This document shows positions 1 through 7,439 of a stretch of 30,074 bases of DNA, in pieces. The stretch covers positions 1 to 30,074 of the forward strand of contig CAYNFH010000050.1 of assembly GCA_964396385.1 (NCBI GenBank), in the 5' to 3' direction. Both the position numbers and the translations under genes were made by a program. Positions within the stretch are counted from its first letter, which is position 1. Each line of letters starts with the position of its first letter. The stretch comes from CAYNFH01 sp964396385 (GTDB taxonomy: Bacteria; Armatimonadota; Chthonomonadetes; Chthonomonadales; CAJBBX01). The notes under the pieces are model-generated. The model was not told where the DNA came from and ran no database searches. It was given only the letters and a program-made list of their open reading frames with translations.

Positions 1-122
1 ACTTCAGCGCCATCCAGAGCTCCGGCTACCGCGAGCTCTACGAGGGCCAGCGCGTTCAGTTCGATGTTGAGAACGACCCGCGCGGCAAGGGCCTTCGGGC
101 GGCCAACGTAACCGTCCTCTAG
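1..122 (+). CDS. Cold-shock protein (CspA family), C-terminal part
   Basis: The window opens inside this gene. Reading from base 3, the last 39 residues are typical of the end of a CspA-type cold-shock domain: FSAIQ, then GYREL, then the EGQRVQFDVE strand, and a final GLRAANVTVL before a TAG stop at 120-122. Cold-shock proteins are small cytoplasmic OB-fold proteins that bind single-stranded RNA and DNA and act as RNA chaperones. The nucleic-acid-binding RNP motifs of the family lie further upstream and are outside the window. FSAIQ is the start of the region after RNP2. The gene ends just before two strong tandem hairpins that probably terminate it. Family assignment is secure from this end alone; the exact paralogue cannot be told. 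Confidence 0.9.
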   Translation, partial: FSAIQSSGYRELYEGQRVQFDVENDPRGKGLRAANVTVL

Positions 123-134
123 GCAGCAAACCAG

Positions 135-186
135 CCAGAATCACAGGAACCGGCCCTCGTCCGAGGGCCGGTTCCTGTGATTCTGG
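135..186. terminator. 25-bp perfect inverted repeat after the cold-shock gene
   Basis: Bases 135-159 and 162-186 are exact reverse complements, separated by only two bases. It starts 13 bases after the cold-shock stop codon. There is no T-run on either side, so it is not a textbook intrinsic terminator, but its place between two convergent genes suggests a bidirectional terminator or 3'-end stabiliser. It abuts and slightly overlaps a second palindrome at 185-228. Confidence 0.65.
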
Positions 187-228
187 ACGGAGGACGGATT
201 CCGGTGTAACGGAATCCGTCCTCCGTCC
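185..228. repeat. Palindromic heptamer element between convergent genes
   Basis: Bases 185-203 and 210-228 form a perfect 19-bp inverted repeat around a 6-base loop. Each arm is two copies of the heptamer GGACGGA (or its complement) followed by TTCCGG toward the centre, so the arm contains GGATTCCGG. This is the simplest member of the palindromic heptamer family seen across the window. It lies 12 bases beyond the stop of the minus-strand regulator and may also act as its terminator. Confidence 0.7.
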
Positions 229-239
229 CCCGTCTACTG

Positions 240-761
240 TCATTCAATCCGCAGCTTCGGCTTCCGGTCCGGCATCGTCATGCAGGTCTCCTCTGGAGAA
301 GAGAGGTACCGGTCCCAGGCGTCCTGGAGCGCTTTCAGCAGCATCTCACCCGTGATCGGCTTCACCAGGTAGGCGCAGGCGCCGGCCCGTTCGGCGCGGC
401 GGCGATGCTCCTCGTCCGTAAACGCGGTGAGCACCACCACGCACGGCGCGCAGACCGCCAGGATATGTTCCGCCACCTCCAGGCCATCCGGCCCGGGTAT
501 CCCGATGTCCATGATCACAATATCTGGCCGGTGCTCCAGGATGGTGTGCAGCGCCTCCTTGCCGCTCACCGCGGAGCCCACCACGTGCAGCCCCGCGCGC
601 TGGAGCGCCCGCTGGATCTGCATCTGCGTGAGCCCCTCGTCCTCGCAGACCACCACCGTGCGGCCCGGCAGCACATACTCGTCCGAAGACTCCATCCGGA
701 GCGACGGGCGTCCTTTCGGCCGACGCGAATTGTCCATCGGGAATATCTGCACGTTGTTCAT
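240..761 (-). CDS. Single-domain response regulator (REC) with N- and C-terminal tails
   Basis: A 173-residue cytoplasmic protein with one receiver domain at about residues 34-150. The acidic pair E40-D41, the phosphate acceptor D85 (in VIMDIGIPGPDG), the switch T112 and the conserved K134 (in LVKP) are all present, so it should be phosphorylatable. Helix 1 and strand 2 (LTQMQIQRALQRAGLHVVGS) resemble AmiR/NasT-like receivers, but no ANTAR RNA-binding or DNA-binding output domain follows; about 30 residues of charged tail end the protein. It may act by protein contact, as CheY or Spo0F do. No strong Shine-Dalgarno precedes the first ATG; M23 is a possible internal start. It diverges from the alarmone hydrolase gene across a 183-bp spacer. 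No partner kinase is next to it. Confidence 0.85.
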   Translation of the reverse strand: MNNVQIFPMDNSRRPKGRPSLRMESSDEYVLPGRTVVVCEDEGLTQMQIQRALQRAGLHVVGSAVSGKEALHTILEHRPDIVIMDIGIPGPDGLEVAEHILAVCAPCVVVLTAFTDEEHRRRAERAGACAYLVKPITGEMLLKALQDAWDRYLSSPEETCMTMPDRKPKLRIE

Positions 762-944
762 TAAGGTCCAGAATCTCTAAGTTACATATGCCAGAGGAGG
801 CGGCATCCGCGCAAAGAAGGAGGGCGCGCTCAGCTATAAGTCGCGCCACCGCACAGCTTAGTTCCCGAGCGTAACGGGACCCCTCCGCGGCACCTGCCCG
901 CATGGAGAGTGGGAATCGGCAAGAGACGCGGAGAATGGTGAGGC

Positions 945-1496
945 ATGGACGGGCAAGACACGGTGAGGATTCTGAAGGCCGCGCTGTTTGCCGCGGAGAA
1001 GCACGCGCCGCAGAAGCGCAAAGGAGTGGCGGAAGAGCCGTACGTCAACCATTTGCTGGAGGTAGCTTTCCTTCTTGCGGAGGCGACCGGCGGTGCCGAC
1101 ACGGACCTGATCATTGCCGGGCTGCTGCACGACACGGTTGAGGACCAGGGCGTGACAGGTCAGCAGCTAGAGCAGGAGTTTGGGGCGGACGTAGCCGGCT
1201 TGGTCTCTGAGGTGACCGACGACAAGAGCCTGCCGAAGGAGGAGAGGAAGCGGCTGCAGGTAGTGAATGCGCCTCACAAGTCTCCGCGGGCCAAGATGCT
1301 GAAGCTGGCGGACAAGACCAGCAACTTGCGCGCCATCACGTGCTCGCCTCCCAAGGACTGGCCGCTGGAGCGGAAGCGGGCTTACTTTGAGTGGGCACGG
1401 CAGGTGGTCGAGGGCTGCCGCGGCGTCCACGCGGGACTGGAGCAGTGGTTTGACTGCGCCTATTCAGACGGACTCAGCGTGCTCGACCGGCAGTGA
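945..1496 (+). CDS. MESH1-like small alarmone hydrolase (HD-domain (p)ppGpp hydrolase)
   Basis: A 183-residue HD-domain protein closely matching the MESH1/SAH family, the free-standing version of the SpoT hydrolase domain. Visible features are H36, the HD pair H62-D63 in GLLHDTVED, E66 and D67, then the family signature EVTDDKSLPKEERKRLQV (about 89-106), and D123 with N127 in KLADKTSNLR. These are the manganese-binding and catalytic residues of the family. The length equals that of MESH1, with no synthetase, TGS or ACT domain. It should remove the 3'-pyrophosphate of ppGpp in the cytoplasm; MESH1 of animals also acts on NADPH, so the true substrate here is not certain. The start is the ATG at 945, shortly after a GGTGAGG that could serve as a weak ribosome site. 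Confidence 0.9.
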   Translation: MDGQDTVRILKAALFAAEKHAPQKRKGVAEEPYVNHLLEVAFLLAEATGGADTDLIIAGLLHDTVEDQGVTGQQLEQEFGADVAGLVSEVTDDKSLPKEERKRLQVVNAPHKSPRAKMLKLADKTSNLRAITCSPPKDWPLERKRAYFEWARQVVEGCRGVHAGLEQWFDCAYSDGLSVLDRQ

Positions 1497-1551
1497 GTAG
1501 CAGGGCCCGTGGTCGACCGGATGGCTCTTCTGGAAGGACACAGCCAGCTCC

Positions 1552-1962
1552 TCAGCTCGCGCCGCGCTCTTTGAGCAGCCTGGCGACTGCGGTGGCGTTG
1601 TGGATAGTGGTCTCCTGCAGCGGCGTGCGTCCGTTGTGATTCACCGCATGGAAATCCGCCCCGTGGGCCAGCAGCACCTCCGCCACCGGCTTGTGGTTGC
1701 CGTGCGCCGCCGCGTGCAGCGCGGTGTTGCCGAAGTGGTTGTTCTGGTTGGTGGCATGGATGTCTGCTCCCAGCTTTAGCAAGAGCGAGACCATCTCCGC
1801 GTTGCCCTTCCAACACGCGCAGTGCAGCAGCGTACATCCATCGGCGTCTCGCGTTTCCAGCAGTGCGACGTCCGCCTTGATGAGCCGCTCCACGGCGGCG
1901 GTGTCTCCCTTCTTACAGGCCTTCAGCACCTCTTTCTGCGTGCTTCCCGAACCCTCGGCCAT
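1552..1962 (-). CDS. Small ankyrin-repeat protein
   Basis: A 136-residue protein starting at the ATG at 1962, chosen because GAGGAGG lies a few bases upstream; the longer open frame above it would overlap the leader of the divergent gene. After an N-terminal helical cap there are about three ankyrin repeats. They show the consensus TLLHCACWKGNAEMVSLLLK, then TALHAAAHGNHKPVAEVLL, then TPLQETTIHNATAVARLL, each with GAD in the turn. Ankyrin repeats bind other proteins, and the partner cannot be guessed from the sequence. There is no signal peptide, so it is likely cytoplasmic. It diverges from the GH99-like gene across only 73 bases, so the two promoters must be close together or overlap. Confidence 0.85.
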   Translation of the reverse strand: MAEGSGSTQKEVLKACKKGDTAAVERLIKADVALLETRDADGCTLLHCACWKGNAEMVSLLLKLGADIHATNQNNHFGNTALHAAAHGNHKPVAEVLLAHGADFHAVNHNGRTPLQETTIHNATAVARLLKERGAS

Positions 1963-2035
1963 CCGCGTCCTCCTCGGTAGCTGTGGATACGCGCATATTG
2001 TCCGGCCGCGCGGCGGCTTCCTCCTGTCGCGCATA

Positions 2036-3295
2036 ATGGAATCGATGCGATCCCTCCTCCTTATGCTGCTCCTGGCCACCGCGGTTGCCGTGCCTGCCAC
2101 CGGCGCTCCCGGGCGACCAAGCCCGAACCATGGGGCGCGGCCCCTGCTGCTGGCGCACTACATGCCGTGGTATGAGGCGAAGCCGTACAGCGGCCGGTGG
2201 GGCTGGCACTGGACCATGGGCCGCTTCAACCCGGACCGCTTGATGAACGGCCGACCGGAGATCGCCTCGCACTACACGCCGCTCATCGGGCCGTACGACT
2301 CCGCGGACCCGGCCGTGCTGGAGTGCCAAGTCCTGCTCATGAAGCTGGCCGGAATCGACGGGGTGGTCCTGGACTGGTACGGACCGGACGACTTCCTGGA
2401 CTATGCGATCATCCACCGCAACGCGGAGAAGCTCATCCCCTACCTGAAGCGCGCCGGTCTCCGGTTCGCCGTCTGCTACGAGGACCAGACCGTGCGGGCG
2501 ATGGTGGATGCGAAGAAGCTGCAGCCACAGGAGGCGGTGGAGCACGGGCGAAGGGTGATGCGGTGGCTCCAGGACTACTGGTTCAGAGACCCAGACTATA
2601 TCCGCCTGGATGGAAAGCCGCTGCTTCTGGTCTTCGGCCCCCAGTACTACAGCGGTGACCAGTGGACGCAGATCCTTTCCGCACTCGCAGCGCCGCCCGC
2701 GTTCTTCACCCTGCACCACCGGCGCGGTCCGGCCATCGGCGCGTTCGATTGGCCGCTCCCGGCGCCAGACCAGGGGCTGAAGGCCGTAGAAGCCTTCTAC
2801 CAGCGGGCCGCCGGCTGGCCCGCCTTTATCCCGGTCGCCTTTCCCCGCTTCCACGACATCTACCGGGAGGCGGGCATACATCCCTCCTACGGCCAGATCC
2901 CGGATGAGGATGGCCGCACGTTCCGCAGCACACTCGAGCGCGCCCTGCGAAGCCGCGCCCGCATGGTCCAGATCGCCACGTGGAACGACTGGGGCGAGGG
3001 CACACAGATTGAGCCATCGGTGGAGTTCGACTACCGCGACCTTGATATGATCCAGGCCCTGCGGCGGAAGAACGTCGAGCCCGAACTTCGCTTCCGGCTG
3101 GAGGACCTGAAGCTCCCCATCGAGCTGCTCAAACTTCGCTGGCGGTTTAGCGGCGTGCCGCAAGTACAGATCAGGCTGGACGCCGCAGCAGAGATGCTCA
3201 ATCGTGGCGACACCGGGCGGGCGCGCACCGCGTTGAAGCGCATCGGCTCCCTCGTCGCCCCGCGTGCGGCAGGAAGGGACGGTACGACCCACTAA
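2036..3295 (+). CDS. Secreted GH99/GH71-like glycoside hydrolase-family protein
   Basis: A 419-residue protein with a hydrophobic Sec signal peptide (ESMRSLLLMLLLATAVAVPA). The mature part begins with AHYMPWYEAKPYSG, followed by GWHWTMG, a DGVVLDWYG strand and, at residues 316-322, the motif WNDWGEG followed by TQIEPS. This pattern is typical of the TIM-barrel superfamily that includes GH99, GH71 and WbsX-like proteins, where the acidic residue of the WNxWxEG loop lies in the active site. It should act on an alpha-linked glycan outside the cytoplasm. The ATG at 2036 is used; the ATG at 2045 is an alternative, and neither has a strong ribosome site. About 80 C-terminal residues lie outside the barrel and look helical. 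A Gfo/Idh/MocA gene follows after 29 bases, suggesting an operon for sugar use. The substrate is unknown. Confidence 0.82.
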   Translation: MESMRSLLLMLLLATAVAVPATGAPGRPSPNHGARPLLLAHYMPWYEAKPYSGRWGWHWTMGRFNPDRLMNGRPEIASHYTPLIGPYDSADPAVLECQVLLMKLAGIDGVVLDWYGPDDFLDYAIIHRNAEKLIPYLKRAGLRFAVCYEDQTVRAMVDAKKLQPQEAVEHGRRVMRWLQDYWFRDPDYIRLDGKPLLLVFGPQYYSGDQWTQILSALAAPPAFFTLHHRRGPAIGAFDWPLPAPDQGLKAVEAFYQRAAGWPAFIPVAFPRFHDIYREAGIHPSYGQIPDEDGRTFRSTLERALRSRARMVQIATWNDWGEGTQIEPSVEFDYRDLDMIQALRRKNVEPELRFRLEDLKLPIELLKLRWRFSGVPQVQIRLDAAAEMLNRGDTGRARTALKRIGSLVAPRAAGRDGTTH

Positions 3296-3324
3296 CCTGA
3301 GGGAAACGCAACGGGAGAGACCAC

Positions 3325-4482
3325 GTGGAACAGCTCAGGATAGGCATGATAGGCGTGCGCGGGCGCGGCGGGCTCTGGCGGCAGTGGCACAAGCCGGACG
3401 GCGGGCGTTCCCGGGTGGTGGCCGGGATGGACGTGCGCGATGATGCGCTGGCCCGGTTCGCGGAGGAGAACGGCAACCGCCCGTTCATCACCAGGGACTA
3501 CGGCGAGATGCTCGCGCGGGACGACGTGGACGCCGTAGCAGTCTGCTCCCCGGACTACTGCCATGAAGAGCACGCCGTAGCGGTGCTCCAGGCCGGCAAG
3601 CACCTCTTCCTCGAGAAGCCCATGGCCATCACCACGGAGGGCTGCGACCGCATCCTGAACGCCTGGCGCGCCTCCGGCAAGCGGATGATGATCGGCTTCA
3701 ACATGCGGTACATGAACATCTTCCGCGTGATGAAGGAGGTCATCGACAGCGGGACCATCGGCGAGGTGAAGGCGGCATGGGTGCGCCACTTCGTGGGCCA
3801 CGGCGGCGACTTCTACTACCACGACTGGCATGCCACCCGCGCCAACTCCACGTCGCTTCTCCTGCAGAAGGGCTCCCACGACATCGACATGATCCACTGG
3901 CTTACGGGCCGGTACACGCATAAGGTGGCCGCGTTTGGAAGCCTGGACTTCTTCGGCGCGGCCCGCCACGAGTCGATGCCCAACGACCTCACCTGCGACC
4001 GCTGCGACCTGGTCCGCACCTGCACGGAGGCGCAGCCGGAGAGTTCTCGCCGCCAGTGTGCCTTCCGCGAGGAGGTGGACGTGGAGGACAACCAGGTGAT
4101 GATCATGGAGCTGGAGGGCGGCATCAAGGGGGCGTACCTGCAGTGCCACTTCACGCCGGACTACCACCGCAACTACACCATCATCGGCACGGAGGGAAGG
4201 GTGGAGAACTCCGAGCCGGAGATGAAGGTGTGGGTGAAGACGCGCCGCTCCAACACCTATCTAGAGCTGGCCGACAGGGAGTATCGGGTGAAGGAGGCGC
4301 ACGGCAGCCACGGCGGGGCGGATCCGGTGATCTGCCAGGACTTCCTGGACATGGTGCTGGACGGCAAGGAGCCGGTGGCGACGCCTCTGGCAGGCCGCAT
4401 GAGCGTGGCAACCGGCTGCGCGGGCGCGGACTCGCTCCGCAACGGCGGCGAGCCCATGCACATCCCCCCGCCACCGCTATAG
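3325..4482 (+). CDS. Gfo/Idh/MocA family oxidoreductase
   Basis: A 385-residue NAD(P)-dependent dehydrogenase of the glucose-fructose oxidoreductase/inositol dehydrogenase family. The N-terminal Rossmann fold starts with RIGMIGVRGRGG. The catalytic-lysine motif EKP is at residues 97-99, and a GSHDIDMIHW segment (183-192) supplies the usual acidic and histidine residues. The C-terminal alpha/beta domain follows, with YTIIGTEGRVEN as a family landmark. An added cysteine group (C224, C227, C233, C245) lies in the inserted loop and could bind metal. The GTG start at 3325 is supported by GGGAGA six bases upstream. Family members oxidise or reduce sugars and cyclitols; no signal peptide is seen, so it is cytoplasmic. 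Its place just after the GH99-like gene suggests it handles a sugar released by that enzyme; this is an inference. Confidence 0.92.
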   Translation: MEQLRIGMIGVRGRGGLWRQWHKPDGGRSRVVAGMDVRDDALARFAEENGNRPFITRDYGEMLARDDVDAVAVCSPDYCHEEHAVAVLQAGKHLFLEKPMAITTEGCDRILNAWRASGKRMMIGFNMRYMNIFRVMKEVIDSGTIGEVKAAWVRHFVGHGGDFYYHDWHATRANSTSLLLQKGSHDIDMIHWLTGRYTHKVAAFGSLDFFGAARHESMPNDLTCDRCDLVRTCTEAQPESSRRQCAFREEVDVEDNQVMIMELEGGIKGAYLQCHFTPDYHRNYTIIGTEGRVENSEPEMKVWVKTRRSNTYLELADREYRVKEAHGSHGGADPVICQDFLDMVLDGKEPVATPLAGRMSVATGCAGADSLRNGGEPMHIPPPPL

Positions 4483-4511
4483 CTTCCGCCGCAGGACAGG
4501 TGCGGTAGTCG

Positions 4512-5030
4512 ATGGTGACAAGCTCAACAATGATACCCTCCCCAAGTCGAAGGCACTCGGGACTGTTGGCACTGCACTTGGGGGTGACCTGGTCTATGTT
4601 CGCGCTACTCGTAGGCGCGCCGGGTATGGTGGATAGTTCTCCGACCTGGGATTGGACCACCGCCTCGCCCGAGAGCCAGGGGATGGACTCCTCTCACCTG
4701 GAGGCGCTGTGGAACAGCCTGGCGAAACGGAACACTACCGTCTTCCTGGTTATCCGGCACGATCGCATTGTCTTTGAGCGGTACGCTCAGGGCTACAGCC
4801 GGACCAAGCCGCTATACCGCCTCCATGGCCAAGGCCCTGGTCGGCGCCCTCTCGCTGATGCTGGCCATGGACGACTGCCGCATCCGCCCGTACGACCTTG
4901 CACGTAAGTTTGTGCCGCAGTGGCGTACCATTCCCGGCAAGCAGGAGGTCACCGTCCGGCAGCTCGCAACGCACACCTCCGGCATCGAGGACTCCGGGCG
5001 GACGCAGGGTTCGGCCTGGGGAGCCAGTCT
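4512..5030 (+). pseudogene. Serine hydrolase (class C beta-lactamase-like) remnant, frameshifted and truncated
   Basis: The first frame encodes a signal-like N-terminus (LLALHLGVTWSMFALLVG), then WTTASPESQGMDSSHLEALW and VFLVIRHDRIVFERYAQGYSRTKP, which is the start of the beta-lactamase/esterase family. At about 4812-4817 the frame changes. The next frame continues with YTASMAKALVGALSLML, carrying the catalytic SxxK motif, then VTVRQLATHTSGIED. The sequence stops matching the family at about 5020, before the Tyr motif and the KTG box, so roughly the last two thirds are gone. The opposite-strand YgiT-type gene begins at this junction. A shift of one extra or two missing bases beside the CCGC tract explains the break. 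It could be a sequencing error for the shift, but not for the missing end. Confidence 0.8.
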
Positions 5031-5316
5031 AGCGGTTAAGGTCGTAAATGGGGACTTCGGCGACTTCGTCCGGGGGATCGCTCCCGCGGACCACCGCCAT
5101 CAGCCGGCCGGTGGTCTCCAGCGAGAACCGGGGCTCCCCGCAGCGGGGGCAGACCTCCGCGGGGACATTGCGGAATACGGCGATGCCTGTGCCGGTCCGT
5201 GGCAGCGCGATGGTGATAATCTTCTCCTCACACGGCTCGCCGCATCCGGCACAGAGGACGCCATGGGGCATGACCGGGTCTTCCTTCCTGGGGCTTGGGT
5301 CTCGATCTTGCTGCAT
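5029..5316 (-). CDS. Orphan YgiT-type zinc-ribbon (MqsA-like N-domain) protein
   Basis: A 95-residue protein (or 80 residues from M16) with two zinc knuckles, C22-x2-C25 and C56-x2-C59, in the arrangement of the YgiT/MqsA zinc-finger domain. The stretch VPAEVCPRCGEPRFSLETT is typical. In this family such proteins are usually antitoxins encoded next to a small toxin. No toxin-like reading frame lies next to it here, and the DNA-binding helix-turn-helix of MqsA is absent, so it looks like an orphan. M16 has AGGAAGGA about 10 bases upstream and may be the true start; M1 has no clear ribosome site. Its 3' end meets the broken end of the serine-hydrolase remnant, so an insertion or deletion may have brought it here. 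Confidence 0.75.
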   Translation of the reverse strand: MQQDRDPSPRKEDPVMPHGVLCAGCGEPCEEKIITIALPRTGTGIAVFRNVPAEVCPRCGEPRFSLETTGRLMAVVRGSDPPDEVAEVPIYDLNR

Positions 5317-5417
5317 GCGCCCATTTTAGCGAATCTGGAGGGTCGTGTGTTCCGTAGATGTACGGGAATTGAGCGCGCCGAAGCGCGAATCCGGTACTGG
5401 TAGGGGGACGGAGGAGA

Positions 5418-5493
5418 GGTAAACGGGTAAATGGGTAAATGAGTGTACGAGCGGACCCAGCAGGTACACCCGTTTACTCATTTACCCATCTAC
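5418..5493. repeat. Palindromic octamer element, probable terminator of the YVTN gene
   Basis: The left arm holds tandem GGGTAAAT units. GGGTAAATGAGT at 5433-5444 is exactly complementary to 5476-5487, and GTAC at 5445-5448 pairs with 5464-5467. The element lies 7 bases beyond the stop of the minus-strand propeller gene and probably ends its transcript. It belongs to the short-unit palindrome family seen elsewhere in the window, though it lacks a GATTCCGG core. Confidence 0.6.
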
Positions 5494-5499
5494 TGACTC

Positions 5500-6516
5500 T
5501 TACGGTCCGACTACCAGCACAACAAACGACCCGGGCTCGTAGCTGCGGCGGAAGCGCTGGCCGGGCTGCGGGGTCTGACCGGGGGGTGGCGGGAGCATCC
5601 TGGCGGTAACGAGGAAGATGCGGTGAGAGCGCGGATCCAGCGCCATGGTGCGCGCGCCCTGCTCCGTCTTCACGTTGTCCACCACCGTGAACTTGTCCGG
5701 CGTGTCGCCCTTGACGATGGTGAGTGTGCCTTCCCCGTTGGAACTGAAAGCCAGGTCCTCCTTCGGATCGAACGCGGCGGCGTCCGGCCCCTGCCCAATG
5801 GCCGGCGTGGCGATGACCTTCCCGGCGTCTGTATCGGAGACGACCATCATGCCGTTGCGGCACACGGAGAAGAGCCGGTGGTGCTTGGGATCGATGGCCA
5901 GGCCGCTGGGGCTGTCCCCGGGCGACAGCGACCATCGCTTCGTCACCTTGAGCGCCTTCGGATCAATCTCGGCCACTTCGCTCTTGTCTTCGATGTTCAC
6001 GTACACCTTGCCGGCGCCGTCCGTGGCGGCAAACTCCGGCCGGCCCTCAAGCGCCACGGTGCCGACAACCTTCTCAGTTGCGGCGTCAATGGCGGTGGCG
6101 TCGCCGCCCCGGCCATTGAACGTGAACACGCGGCGGGAATACGGGTCGTAGAGGATGGCGTCCGGGCCGGTGCCCACGGAGACACGCCCGCGCTCATGGA
6201 GGGTTGCCGTGTCGAACACGGTGACGGTGTTGTCCCCGCCGTTACTAGTGAAGCCCTTGCCCAGCCGGGGCACGATGGCGATGCCGTGCACGCCGGGCGT
6301 GTTCGGAATGTCGCCGACCACCTGGTTGAGCTCGGTGTTAAAGACTATAACGTGGGTGCCCCGGCTGATGTAGAGGCGCTCGCCCGCCACGGTCAGGTAG
6401 TCCCAGCCGCCCTCGCCGCCGACGGGGACCCGGTTGAGAACGTGATAGGCCGGCGCCGCGTGCCCTTTGGGCGCGGGACCGCTCAGGAGCAGCGCCAGGC
6501 ACAATAGAGGTGACAT
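5500..6516 (-). CDS. Exported YVTN/YncE-type beta-propeller protein
   Basis: A 338-residue protein starting at the ATG at 6516, chosen because AAAGGAGA lies 7 bases upstream and because it opens directly with a signal peptide (SPLLCLALLLSGPAPKGHAA). The rest is a run of about seven blade repeats of the YVTN type, for example GGDNTVTVFDTATLHERGRV, DATAIDAATEKVVGTVAL, and MMVVSDTDAGKVIATPAIG. Proteins of this family sit in the periplasm or outside the cell and act as binding or scaffolding propellers; a few carry enzyme activity, but no catalytic motif is visible. A proline-rich loop (PPPPGQTPQPGQ) precedes the last strand. It is divergent from the two-component/efflux operon with a 245-bp shared spacer, so the regulator encoded there could control both. 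Confidence 0.85.
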   Translation of the reverse strand: MSPLLCLALLLSGPAPKGHAAPAYHVLNRVPVGGEGGWDYLTVAGERLYISRGTHVIVFNTELNQVVGDIPNTPGVHGIAIVPRLGKGFTSNGGDNTVTVFDTATLHERGRVSVGTGPDAILYDPYSRRVFTFNGRGGDATAIDAATEKVVGTVALEGRPEFAATDGAGKVYVNIEDKSEVAEIDPKALKVTKRWSLSPGDSPSGLAIDPKHHRLFSVCRNGMMVVSDTDAGKVIATPAIGQGPDAAAFDPKEDLAFSSNGEGTLTIVKGDTPDKFTVVDNVKTEQGARTMALDPRSHRIFLVTARMLPPPPGQTPQPGQRFRRSYEPGSFVVLVVGP

Positions 6517-6673
6517 GCAAGTCTCCTTTCGTGACAAAGTCAAGGCTAGGCAAGTGCGGCGGTTAGGAGGCGGAGTTTGGATCGTTACCGCCGATGTAGA
6601 CGGCAATATTCAGAGGCTGCAACACGACCGTATTCTGCGCCGGCGCGCTATGTTCCATCCTGTCCGCGCGGAT

Positions 6674-6691
6674 TCTCAGGAAACTCTAAGG
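6674..6691 (+). promoter_or_regulatory. Candidate OmpR-family tandem binding site
   Basis: TCTCAGG at 6674-6680 and TCTAAGG at 6685-6691 are direct repeats offset by 11 bases with one mismatch. Two half-sites one helical turn apart are the usual target of OmpR/PhoB-type dimers. The site lies in the spacer between the YVTN gene and the regulator gene, about 70 bases before the regulator start, so autoregulation is plausible. This is an inference from spacing and position only. Confidence 0.35.
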
Positions 6692-6761
6692 CGGAATCTG
6701 GCCGCCGGCGGCGTATTCTGCATCGACTCCTGCCGTTCTCTCGGTACGAAACTACGCCCAC

Positions 6762-7439
6762 GTGACCATTCTAATCGTCGAGGATGATCCGAGCATCGCC
6801 CGATTCCTTCGCCAGGCGATGGAGGAGGAGGGCTACAGCGTCCAGACCGCAGGCGACGGCGAGTCCGCGCTGCGGCTGGCGGGTGAGACGCGCTTCGACC
6901 TGGTGGTGCTGGACGTGATGCTGCCAGGCATGAGCGGGTTCGAGACCTGCCGCGCCCTGCGCGCGAGCGGGTTTACCGGCTCCATTCTCATCATTACGGC
7001 GAGAGACCGGCTGGAGGACAAGATCGAGGGACTGGACAGCGGCGCGGATGACTATGTGGTCAAGCCGTTCCAGGTGGCGGAGCTGCTGGCGCGCGCGCGC
7101 GCGGTGCTGCGCCGGTCCGCCGGCCCGTCCGGCGTGCTCACGGTGGCGGACCTGAAGCTGGAGCCCGCCTCTCGCAAGGCAACGCGGGCCGGCAAGGCCG
7201 TAAACCTCTCCAGCACGGAATATGCCCTGCTGGAGCTGCTCATGCGCAACGCGGACCGCGTGCTCACGCGGGGAGAGATACTCCAGCACGTGTGGCAGTA
7301 CGACTTCGGCGGCAACGACAACGTCCTGGACGTGTACATCAGCTACCTGCGAAACAAGATTGACAAAGGCCACGAGCCTCCGCTCATTCACACGGTGCGC
7401 GGAGTGGGGTTCCGGATGAGCGCGGGCGATGCGGCCTAG
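6762..7439 (+). CDS. OmpR/PhoB-family response regulator of the efflux operon
   Basis: A 225-residue DNA-binding regulator. The receiver domain has the acidic pair D8-D9, phosphate acceptor D51 (VVLDVMLPG), T79 and K101 (VVKPF). The C-terminal winged helix shows LSSTEYALLELLM, the recognition region VLDVYISYLRNKID, and the wing IHTVRGVGFRM. It starts at GTG 6762. Its last 11 bases overlap the kinase gene, so the pair is translationally coupled. The closest-known relatives by motif are the CusR/QseB/TctD-type regulators that control efflux or envelope stress. Because it heads an operon of pump genes, it probably controls them and itself. The inducer is unknown. Confidence 0.93.
   Translation: MTILIVEDDPSIARFLRQAMEEEGYSVQTAGDGESALRLAGETRFDLVVLDVMLPGMSGFETCRALRASGFTGSILIITARDRLEDKIEGLDSGADDYVVKPFQVAELLARARAVLRRSAGPSGVLTVADLKLEPASRKATRAGKAVNLSSTEYALLELLMRNADRVLTRGEILQHVWQYDFGGNDNVLDVYISYLRNKIDKGHEPPLIHTVRGVGFRMSAGDAA

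Noticed and set aside
765..944. Possible riboswitch in the spacer before the alarmone hydrolase
   Set aside because: GC-rich with some pairing, but no conserved core of a riboswitch class that I know could be matched.
1691..2035. Upstream extension of the GH99-like frame
   Set aside because: It is antisense to the ankyrin gene and would bury the clear signal peptide that starts at 2036.
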